Assembly: GCF_027286305.1 (NCBI RefSeq)
Contig: NZ_CP114599.1
Span: 806,001 to 870,000 of the forward strand
Reading direction: 5' to 3'
DNA from: Phenylobacterium sp. NIBR 498073
GTDB taxonomy: Bacteria; Pseudomonadota; Alphaproteobacteria; Caulobacterales; Caulobacteraceae
DNA: 64,000 bases
A program made the translations under genes and the position numbers. Below the pieces are notes generated by a model. That model was not told the DNA's origin. It worked only from the letters and a program-made list of their open reading frames with translations, and searched no databases. This document shows positions 8,874 to 16,559 of the stretch, one piece after another. Every line of letters begins with the position of its first letter. The stretch's first letter is position 1.

Positions 8874-9674
8874 ATGTACGAGGTCGCTTCCATCGAGGAT
8901 TATGTCCGCTGCATGCTGGAGGAGGCGGGGCTGCCGCACGGCTGCGCGCCCGTCGACGTCGTCGGCCACGGCCAGTCCGGCGACCTGATCGCCACCGTCG
9001 GCCCCTGCGTCGTCAAGTTCGCCCCCGGCGACCATCCGGGCAGCGCCGAGACCCTGGCGCGCGAGGCGCAGGTCGTGCGCTGGCTGGGCGGCCGGGTGCG
9101 CGTCGCCGCCAACCTCTGGAGCGGCGCCTTCGAGGGCGGCTTCTGCCTGATCAGCGAGCGGCTGCACGGCCAGGCCGTCTCCCACGTCAGCCCGCACGAC
9201 GCCGCCGACGCCCTGGCCGCCACGGCCGATCTGCTGGCCCGCCTGCACGGCCTCGACGTCGCGGACTGCCCCTACGACATGAGCCTGGCCGCCAAGTTCG
9301 CCCTCGCCGAGCGCCACGTCGCCGCTGGCCTGGTCGACGAGGACGACTTCGACGACGAGCGCGCTGGCTGGACCGCGCGCCAGGCCCTCGACCACGCCAT
9401 CGCCACCCGCCCGGCCACCGAGCGGCTGGTCCTCACCCACGGCGACGCCAGCCTGCCGAACTTCATCTGGAGCCCCGGCCGCCCGGTCGGCATGGTCGAC
9501 CTCGGCCGCTTCGGCCTGGCCGACCCCTGGCAGGACCTGGCCCTCTTCCTGCGCTCAGCGAAGTTCAACCACCCCCACCTCGACGCCGCCGCCATCCTGC
9601 GCGACCGCTACCCGCTGACCGCCGTCGACGAAGCCGCCTGCGCCTTCTACCGGCTGATGGACGAGTTCTTCTGA
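8874..9674 (+). CDS. Aminoglycoside 3'-phosphotransferase-like kinase
   Basis: A 266-residue APH-fold kinase; the ATG at 8874 has a GGAGG-like site. Key residues line up with the APH(3') subfamily: Lys48 in VVKFAPG, Glu63, the catalytic loop LTHGDASLPNF (Asp191, Asn196), and the metal-binding VDLGRFGLADPWQDLAL (Asp209). Subfamily-specific stretches also match: AAGLVDEDDFDDER in the helical subdomain and the C-terminal AFYRLMDEFF. Known members phosphorylate the 3'-hydroxyl of kanamycin-type aminoglycosides with ATP. A chromosomal environmental homologue may have another natural substrate. It lies 39 bp after liuD but is functionally unrelated to it. Confidence 0.82.
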   Translation: MYEVASIEDYVRCMLEEAGLPHGCAPVDVVGHGQSGDLIATVGPCVVKFAPGDHPGSAETLAREAQVVRWLGGRVRVAANLWSGAFEGGFCLISERLHGQAVSHVSPHDAADALAATADLLARLHGLDVADCPYDMSLAAKFALAERHVAAGLVDEDDFDDERAGWTARQALDHAIATRPATERLVLTHGDASLPNFIWSPGRPVGMVDLGRFGLADPWQDLALFLRSAKFNHPHLDAAAILRDRYPLTAVDEAACAFYRLMDEFF

Positions 9675-10417
9675 GGGGCGCATAGCGCCGCCGTCAAGTC
9701 GAACGCCACAGGTTCGACGTCGTCGATGAACCTATATCGATAGCTGACCGAGCCGCCGCTTTGGAGGATGCCGCGGACCCCGGCATTTGCGCAAGCTTCT
9801 GCAGGGAGTTTGCTCTCGAGGAAGGCGAGCATCACGTCCCGCGATTGCGCTGGCTTGGTGATTTCATGGTTGAGAACCAGCTTCTGCTGTTCGCGACGGG
9901 CGCTGGTGAGAATGGTGATCTCATCCACCTTTAGGGGCAGCAGCGATGCGGAGGCTGCTATCTCGTCATCGATCATCGCCTCCACCGACATTGCAGCGGG
10001 AGCGTCCGCGCTAGGGGCCGACATCGAGGCGAAGTTCAAATAGAGGAGGCCCCCGGTCACCAGGGCGAGCGCCGTCAGTTCAACCGCCTTGCGTCCCTTC
10101 GATGCGCGCGCGATCGCGCCGTGATTGGACGGCTTGCCTTCGACATACAGGCGACGGACGATGTAGGCGACGCCGCTATAGAACACGACCAGGAAGATGA
10201 TCCCGTAGAGCCCGAACAAGGGGCCGTCGTCCGTCGCTTGGCGGATTGCGCGGCTGATCAGACCGTCACGTTCCGGCTCGACCAGGCTTCCATTGCTGGC
10301 GAATAGGTACGTCGCAGCGGCCTGCCACAGCCACATCGCGCCAACCCACCGCCAGTACGAGAAGTAGCGGTATCGCAGGATGCCGAGCACCGCGGGAACG
10401 AAAACCAAGAGCCACAT
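9647..10417 (-). CDS. Uncharacterised inner-membrane protein with periplasmic C-terminal domain
   Basis: A 256-residue protein from the ATG at 10417, preceded by a GGAGA site. Four hydrophobic segments are visible: WLLVFVPAVLGILRYRYF, WVGAMWLWQAAATYLFA, LFGLYGIIFLVVFYSGVAYI and LTALALVTGGLLYLNFA. A C-terminal domain of about 120 residues holds two cysteines (EACANAG and AALCAPQ) and YRYRFIDDVEP. The family is not recognised. It is divergent from the toxin-like gene at 10562; a perfect TTGACA -35 element for this gene is followed by a LexA box in the -35/-10 spacer, so it is probably SOS-inducible. An immunity or export partner role for the divergent protein is possible but only inferred. The 3' end overlaps the APH-like gene by 28 bp, tail to tail. 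Confidence 0.7.
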   Translation of the reverse strand: MWLLVFVPAVLGILRYRYFSYWRWVGAMWLWQAAATYLFASNGSLVEPERDGLISRAIRQATDDGPLFGLYGIIFLVVFYSGVAYIVRRLYVEGKPSNHGAIARASKGRKAVELTALALVTGGLLYLNFASMSAPSADAPAAMSVEAMIDDEIAASASLLPLKVDEITILTSARREQQKLVLNHEITKPAQSRDVMLAFLESKLPAEACANAGVRGILQSGGSVSYRYRFIDDVEPVAFDLTAALCAPQKNSSISR

Positions 10418-10460
10418 GAGAGTCGTCTCCGAGACACGCTTTGGCTGCGCAATGCAATAT

Positions 10461-10475
10461 GTTCTTATTTTGTTC
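10461..10475. promoter_or_regulatory. LexA (SOS) box, GTTC-N7-GTTC, in a divergent promoter
   Basis: GTTCTTATTTTGTTC matches the alphaproteobacterial LexA operator (GTTC-N7-GTTC) exactly. On the minus strand it lies inside the 17-bp spacer after a perfect TTGACA (10477-10482), the usual place for repression. On the plus strand TTGTCA (10476-10481) and TACATA 17 bp on form a weaker promoter directly beside the box. The surrounding DNA is markedly AT-rich against the local background. Confidence 0.75.
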
Positions 10476-10561
10476 TTGTCAAGCTTGCGTCCTTGAGTTA
10501 CATATATCTTCGTTATGCGGGCGAGGGGTCCGCGCAATTTCCCATAGCGAATGAGGCGTGG

Positions 10562-11917
10562 ATGGCTGGGTTGTTGGACCCCGCGGCGGCGTTGAATGCC
10601 GCCAGCAAGTTCGTGGACAAGAAGCGTCGCGAAGCGGCAGGAACGATTGCGACGGTCAAGGGCGACCTTGCCCAAATGGAGCGTCAGCTTAAAGGTCAGG
10701 TCGCCGCCGCGGTCCTGAAGGTCGCCCATGATCCGAAGACGCCGCCGGGCGTGGCGAGGCAGGCGCTGCGCCTCGTCCCCGAGCTTGTTCCCAAGAAGGC
10801 GCCGTCTGCGAAGGCCACGCGGCCTGTCAGCGCGCCCACGTCGAAGCCGAAGGCCGCGGCTGCGCCAACTCTCCGAGAGCGGATCGACGAAAATCTCGGA
10901 CGCGCTGGAGCCTTTGTGAACGGCGCCGGAGATGCTGCGACGCTCGGCTTGGCGAACCACCTGATGGTCATTCAGCAGATGAGGCAGGGCGCGGGGATCG
11001 GGCTGAATCCCATCGAGAACTACAAGCATCTTCTTGGGTTGCAGGAAGCTCAGGATCTTCTTGAAAAGGAGAAGTACCCGCTGTCGCGCGGCGCCGGCTC
11101 CGTGGTTGGCACTGTGGCGCCGCTCATCCTCTCCGGAGGCGCTAGCGCAGCTCCCCAGGGCTTTACAAGGATCGCGCCCCATGCGGTCAAGGGCATCGGT
11201 TGGGGTGGGCGTGCCTTGGTGAAGCGCTTTGTCCCCCAGGCTGGGGCCTCCCTCGCGAGCGGTGGCGTAAGCGCGGCGACGCAGGTTTTGGTCGACGCTG
11301 CTGACCCGCGTCGCGAAGTGAATCCCGCTGATACGGTCGGAGCTTTGGTGGGCGGCATGGCTGGTGGACTCACGACGCTTTATGGCGGGGTTCGGTCAGG
11401 CGCGATCAGTGACGCCGTAGCGACAGAGTTGACGCGTGCTGCGCTTCGCGGTGAGCGGCCTTCGATTGAGGCGATGGGCCAAAGTGCGGTCGCCGGCGTC
11501 TACTTGGGCAAGGTCGGCGGCGATGCGGCCAATCGCTGGTCGCGAAATCTACCAGCGAGCAAGTACTACAAGCGAGGGCGTCGGATCTCCAAGGAAGAGA
11601 TCGGTGAGAAGCTATCTGAAACCAAGTCGCGCCTCCATGGTGAGCGTATTGTCGGACGTCAGGGGCGAATGGCCGTCTCCGGCGGCCATACAAAGCCCGA
11701 TCACATCAGCGCCGGGGCCTTCTCCCGCGCTCGCGGCGAGACGTGGCCTCGCGAAAGTAAATTCGGCTTCTTCGCTGATCTTAAGCCTCGCCAGAAAGAG
11801 GCGGAGCGGGAATTGGCAGGCTATCGAGTTGATCACTTCACGCCTGATGACTTCGGCCGGATTGTGGGGGGCGCTCTCGCGTCAAGCGGCGGCCAGATCG
11901 TGACAGTCGATCGTTAG
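10562..11917 (+). CDS. Toxin/effector-like protein of unknown family, putatively SOS-controlled
   Basis: A 451-residue protein. The ATG at 10562 is preferred, with GAGG about 5 nt upstream; an in-frame TTG at 10493 would add 23 residues. Layout: residues 10-60 charged, possibly coiled coil (KFVDKKRREAAG, LAQMERQLKG); residues 80-110 a Pro/Ala/Lys linker; residues 120-330 glycine/alanine-rich hydrophobic segments (GAGDAATLGLANHL, GSVVGTVAPLILSGGASAAP, VGALVGGMAGGLTTLYGG) like pre-toxin regions of polymorphic toxins and phage-injected proteins; residues about 350-451 a compact charged tail with SGGHTKPDH, GETWPRESKFGFFADL and GYRVDHFTPDDFGRIV. No signal peptide is seen. The tail resembles no family I can name. 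A nuclease-type activity is only a guess. Confidence 0.6.
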   Translation: MAGLLDPAAALNAASKFVDKKRREAAGTIATVKGDLAQMERQLKGQVAAAVLKVAHDPKTPPGVARQALRLVPELVPKKAPSAKATRPVSAPTSKPKAAAAPTLRERIDENLGRAGAFVNGAGDAATLGLANHLMVIQQMRQGAGIGLNPIENYKHLLGLQEAQDLLEKEKYPLSRGAGSVVGTVAPLILSGGASAAPQGFTRIAPHAVKGIGWGGRALVKRFVPQAGASLASGGVSAATQVLVDAADPRREVNPADTVGALVGGMAGGLTTLYGGVRSGAISDAVATELTRAALRGERPSIEAMGQSAVAGVYLGKVGGDAANRWSRNLPASKYYKRGRRISKEEIGEKLSETKSRLHGERIVGRQGRMAVSGGHTKPDHISAGAFSRARGETWPRESKFGFFADLKPRQKEAERELAGYRVDHFTPDDFGRIVGGALASSGGQIVTVDR

Positions 11918-12039
11918 CGCAGGCCTGTCGCGGGCTAGGCGCGTGGTTAGAAGCGTGTCTCGACGATATGGTCGTTTTGAGCCGGTGCATTCGGGACGGC
12001 TCCTGCACCGACCCAGGCAGCGACATCGTCAAGACGAAG

Positions 12040-12834
12040 CTACGGGATCGGGGCCGAAAACCGCACCGCCCCCTCGGTCTCCGACCAGCCCTTCGCCAGC
12101 TCGGCCGCCGCCGGACCCGCGTCCCCCAACAACACGGCCCCTATCTTATCGCACGGCGTCGTCGCGGCGCGGACGCAGACCACTGGGCCGGCGGGCAGCG
12201 GGTCTGAGCGCCAGAGTTCCACCAGGCCGGCGGCGGCCTGGGGGTTGTCGGCTTTCAGCTTGCGCCAGGGCTCCTCGGCGAAGGCGGCGAGGTCGGCGTC
12301 GCCAGTCTGAAGGGCGGCCAGCGCCGCCTCGTGGGTTCCGGCCTGACGGACCTCTTTGAAGCGGCCCGGCGCCACGCCGACCTGCCGCAGGGCTGCGGCC
12401 TGGACCAGGGCACCGGAGGTCGAGCCGGGCAGCACCTCGGCATAGCGCAGGCGCGCGGCCTTCTCCGGCAGCTCGGCCATCGCCGTGACCCTTGCGTCCC
12501 GCCGCGCGACCAGCACGCCGCGATAGCGCCCGGCGGTCGCGGGCGGCACGTCCAGCACCGCCACGGCCTGCACCTTCGGGTCGGCCTGCACCGCCAGATA
12601 GGCGGCGAGGTTGGTCATGGCGACGTCGACCTCGCCGGCGGCGATCGCCTGGGCCAAGGCGTCCGGAGCCTCCAGCAGGACCACCTGGGTTTCGCGGCCC
12701 AGCGCCGCGCCCAACTGGTCGGCCATCGGCTTCAGCGCCGCGGCGCGGTCGTACTTCGGATAGGCGTAGGTCGCCACCTTCAGCGGCAGGGGCGGCGCGG
12801 CGGCCAGTTGCGCGGCGAGCAGGAGTGCGATCAT
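12040..12834 (-). CDS. PhnD-like substrate-binding protein
   Basis: A 264-residue exported protein with a short signal peptide (MIALLLAAQLAAAPP). The body has the phosphate/phosphonate-binding (PhnD/SsuA/TauA) layout: KVATYAYPKYDRAAALKPM, then EVDVAMTNLAAYLAVQ, then LPGSTSGALVQAAALR, then AALAALQTGDADLAAFAEEP. Such proteins capture oxyanion ligands in the periplasm for ABC importers or sensor kinases. No permease or ATPase gene is adjacent, so it may work with a distant transporter or as a sensory protein. It ends the gene block after adhC, on the same strand and 18 bp away. Confidence 0.75.
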   Translation of the reverse strand: MIALLLAAQLAAAPPLPLKVATYAYPKYDRAAALKPMADQLGAALGRETQVVLLEAPDALAQAIAAGEVDVAMTNLAAYLAVQADPKVQAVAVLDVPPATAGRYRGVLVARRDARVTAMAELPEKAARLRYAEVLPGSTSGALVQAAALRQVGVAPGRFKEVRQAGTHEAALAALQTGDADLAAFAEEPWRKLKADNPQAAAGLVELWRSDPLPAGPVVCVRAATTPCDKIGAVLLGDAGPAAAELAKGWSETEGAVRFSAPIP

Positions 12835-12852
12835 GCCCGCCGCCCCTTGTCG

Positions 12853-13965
<1,113 letters not shown>

Positions 13966-14048
13966 GGCGTCCTCATGGGCAGGTTTCGATTCGGCGCACC
14001 AGACGGCAGCGGGCGCGCGGAGGCAAGGCCCGTCTTCCGCTCTCTCAA

Positions 14049-14189
14049 AGGTGTCATCCCGGTTTCGGCGTAGCCGAAGACCGGGACCCATTCGCGCCGT
14101 CGTCGCGGGAATGGGCGCGACTGAGCCGCATCCTGCGCCATCAGGTGTTCATGGGGCCCGGCCTTGCTTCGCAAACCGGGATGACACCT
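14049..14189. repeat. Palindromic intergenic repeat element with 17-bp terminal inverted repeats
   Basis: AGGTGTCATCCCGGTTT (14049-14065) and its exact reverse complement (14173-14189) bound about 140 bp. Just inside the left arm a smaller hairpin (CCGGTTTCGGC/GCCGAAGACCGG) is visible, followed by GGGACCCAT. Such CCGGGATGACA-bearing palindromes are dispersed in many alphaproteobacterial genomes as REP-like elements. It fills most of the 234-bp gap between frmA and the PLP aldolase gene, which are on the same strand, and could act as a terminator or RNA-processing hairpin. Confidence 0.7.
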
Positions 14190-14199
14190 GGGCGAGGCG

Positions 14200-15399
14200 T
14201 CAGCGCGAGCTGCGCCGCGCGTCCACCGGCCAGGTCTCGGAGGACCCGTCCTCGTCCACCACGATCAGCGCGTCATAGAGGTTGATGGTCGGGTCGATGT
14301 GGCCGGGCTGCAGCCAGACCACGTCGCCGACCTTCGGCGCGTCGGCCGGCCAGGCGATGGCGGCGTCCTCGTCGGCGGCGGTGATGCCGCCGGCGAAGTC
14401 GGCGCCGGCGGCCTTGATCACGCCCATCATCGCCGGGTGGAACAGGGCCGCGTGCTCGTCGCCCATCGGCCGCCAGCGCGCGCCCTGCGGGGCGCCGGCC
14501 ACCACCCGCGCCGGCGGGCCGTCGACCGAGTGCGCCTTCAGCCCCGAGTCGCAGACCACGTGGGTCTTGTGGCGGGCCGAGACCACGCTAGTGGCGATGA
14601 ACAGCGCCTGGGCGAACGGCCAGGCCTGGCCGTCGATGGCGCCGCAGTCCTCGTACTCGACGTCCATGAACACGTAGGAGCCGGCCTGGATCTCGTTGAA
14701 CACGCCGCTGGCCAGGTCCTCGACATAGGTGCCGGTGCCGCCGCCGGTGACCAGTTCCGGCTTCAGGCCGGCCTCGGCCAGCTCGCCGACCAGCGCGCCC
14801 AGCCGCTGGCGGGTCACCTGGCAGGCGCCGCGCCGCGCCTCAAGGTCGGCCAGGTGCTGCAGGTGGCCGAGATAGGCCTGGATTCCGCGATAGCGCAGGC
14901 CCGGCGTCTGGCTGGCCAGCCGCGCCAGGTCCTCGACCTTTTCGGGCGGCACGCCGGTGCGATGGGTGCCGAGGTCGATGTCGACCACCAGGCCGATCGT
15001 GGTTCCCGCAGCTTGCGCCGCCGCGCCCAGCCGCGCGATCTGCCCGGCGTCGTCGGCGACCACCGCGATGTTCACGCCCGACTTGGCGATGGCGGCGATC
15101 TTTTCTGCGCCCCACGGCGCCGGCGGCGAGGTGATCAGCAGGTCGCGCACGCCGGCCTCGGCGTAGGCCATCGCCTCGCCCACCGTCTGGCAGCACAGCC
15201 CGACCGCGCCCAGTTCGACCTGTCGGCGGCCCAGCGTCGTGCACTTGTGCATCTTGCCGTGGGCCCGCAGGCCGACCCCGGCGGCGCTGCACGCAGCCTG
15301 CATGGTCGCCAGGTTCGCCTCCAGCGCCGCGCGCCGCACGACCAGGGCCGGCGTCACGGGAGGCTGGAACGAGAGCAGGGGGCCTAGGGTGTCGGTCAC
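14200..15399 (-). CDS. PLP-dependent D-threonine/3-hydroxyaspartate aldolase-like protein (alanine racemase fold)
   Basis: A 399-residue protein starting at a GTG that overlaps the upstream RidA stop (GTGA). The N-terminal alanine-racemase barrel has the PLP lysine in RAHGKMHKC near residue 50, VDIDLGTHRTGV, and the phosphate loop VTGGGTGTY. The C-terminal metal-site motif is PGHIDPTINLYD. The His-x-Asp pair is what D-threonine and 3-hydroxy-D-aspartate aldolases use, whereas D-serine dehydratases of the DSD1 type carry His-x-Cys. The reaction would be retro-aldol cleavage of a D-3-hydroxyamino acid to glycine and an aldehyde. It is last in an operon with an amine oxidase and two RidA proteins. 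Confidence 0.82.
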   Translation of the reverse strand: MTDTLGPLLSFQPPVTPALVVRRAALEANLATMQAACSAAGVGLRAHGKMHKCTTLGRRQVELGAVGLCCQTVGEAMAYAEAGVRDLLITSPPAPWGAEKIAAIAKSGVNIAVVADDAGQIARLGAAAQAAGTTIGLVVDIDLGTHRTGVPPEKVEDLARLASQTPGLRYRGIQAYLGHLQHLADLEARRGACQVTRQRLGALVGELAEAGLKPELVTGGGTGTYVEDLASGVFNEIQAGSYVFMDVEYEDCGAIDGQAWPFAQALFIATSVVSARHKTHVVCDSGLKAHSVDGPPARVVAGAPQGARWRPMGDEHAALFHPAMMGVIKAAGADFAGGITAADEDAAIAWPADAPKVGDVVWLQPGHIDPTINLYDALIVVDEDGSSETWPVDARRSSR

Positions 15400-15911
15400 G
15401 GTTTCCTCGCCGGCGAATGGACGATGAGCTGGACTTCTACGATTCCGGTCTCACCGAGGACCCCGGTCGTACCAACCGCGGTCCAGGCTGGATAGGGCGG
15501 CTTGAAGTATTCGCCGACCATCTCCTCGAAGGCGGAGAACTGCTGGTCCTTGGTACCGGCGAAATTGGGCCCCTCCCAGACATGGAACGAGTTGATCATC
15601 GCCACGTCGGCGAAGGTCGCGCCCGATGCGGTCAGGGTCTTCTTCAGCTGTTCGAAACTGCGCCGGGTCTGGGCCTTGAAGGCCTCTGTGTCGTTGGCTT
15701 CGCCGGGCGCGCGGAACACCACCACGCCCGAGACGTAGAGCGTGTCGCCGGCCCGCCGCGCGGCGGCGTAACGCCACTCGTCGTGCGCCTTCTTGGCGCC
15801 GGCGTTCGGCAGGATCACCTCGCCGCCGGGGGTGGGAAGCCGGATCGGATATTCCTGGGCGCCGGCCGAACCGGCGGCCAGCAGAAGGACGGCGAGGATC
15901 AGGGCGCGCAT
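15396..15911 (-). CDS. Exported RidA/YjgF-family protein (lacks the usual catalytic arginine)
   Basis: A 171-residue protein with a signal peptide (ALILAVLLLAAGSAGAQE). The YjgF fold is clear from YAAARRAGDTLYVSGVVVF, QTRRSFEQLKKTLTASGATF and VEVQLIVHSP. In canonical RidA an arginine binds the imine carboxylate before strand 6; here the equivalent segment reads PYPAWTAVGTTG, so that arginine appears absent. It may be a non-enzymatic or altered-specificity YjgF protein in the periplasm. It lies 100 bp after another exported RidA gene and overlaps the aldolase start. Confidence 0.83.
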   Translation of the reverse strand: MRALILAVLLLAAGSAGAQEYPIRLPTPGGEVILPNAGAKKAHDEWRYAAARRAGDTLYVSGVVVFRAPGEANDTEAFKAQTRRSFEQLKKTLTASGATFADVAMINSFHVWEGPNFAGTKDQQFSAFEEMVGEYFKPPYPAWTAVGTTGVLGETGIVEVQLIVHSPARKP

Positions 15912-16011
15912 GGGGGTTCTCGTCTGAAAGGCGGAGCTTCCGACAAGTTCCCCGCGCGCGCCAGCGGCAAGCGTCGGTCGACCGGGCCCGCCGCCCGGCC
16001 GACCAAGGCGC

Positions 16012-16503
16012 CTACTTCTTCGGCTTGGCGGCCTGGACCTCGATCTCGACCATCATGCCCGGCGCCACCAGGGCGGCGACCTGGCTGGTGATGCGGGCGG
16101 TCTTGTTGGGCTGGGTCTCGGTTCCGTAGAACTGCTTGTAGCCCTCCATCATGCCGGCGAAGTCCATCGCCCCGCCCTTGGCCGGGTCGCCGACCAGCAG
16201 CACCCGCATCATGAACACGTCGCCGTGGGTCAGGCCCTCGGCCTTCAGGATGTCCTCGATGCGCTTGAGGACGCCGATGGTCTGGGTCTTGGTGTCGCCG
16301 AACTGCGGCGGCGTTCCGGCCGGCGCCCCGGCGTTCAGCGCCGGCGGGGTGATGCCGCTGACGTACATGATGTCCGTGCCCGCCGGCACCACGGCCGCCT
16401 GCAGGATCGGCGAGGTCGCCGCTCCTATCCGCTTGACCTGGGCGGCGGCGGGCGTGGCGGCGACCAGCGCCAGCAGGGCGGCCGGCAGGATGAACTTTCG
16501 CAT
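16012..16503 (-). CDS. Exported RidA/YjgF-family protein
   Basis: A 163-residue protein from the ATG at 16503, with signal peptide FILPAALLALVAATPAAAQ. RidA features: TDIMYVSGITPP, TQTIGVLKRIEDILKAEGLT, VFMMRVLLVGD, and the C-terminal NKTARITSQVAAL and MVEIEVQAA. Unlike its downstream neighbour it keeps an arginine in the TARIT segment, the region of the imine-binding arginine. RidA enzymes hydrolyse reactive enamines and imines to ketoacids and ammonia. The upstream amine oxidase would generate imines, so a periplasmic clearing role is reasonable. Confidence 0.85.
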   Translation of the reverse strand: MRKFILPAALLALVAATPAAAQVKRIGAATSPILQAAVVPAGTDIMYVSGITPPALNAGAPAGTPPQFGDTKTQTIGVLKRIEDILKAEGLTHGDVFMMRVLLVGDPAKGGAMDFAGMMEGYKQFYGTETQPNKTARITSQVAALVAPGMMVEIEVQAAKPKK

Positions 16504-16559
16504 GAAATTCGGTTTCCTATGACTGAGCTTGGCTATTGGGCAGGCGATTGCGATGACGA

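Noticed and set aside
11943..12359. Overlapping plus-strand frames opposite the PhnD-like gene
   Set aside because: They are arginine/proline-rich shadows of a well-supported minus-strand gene with a signal peptide.
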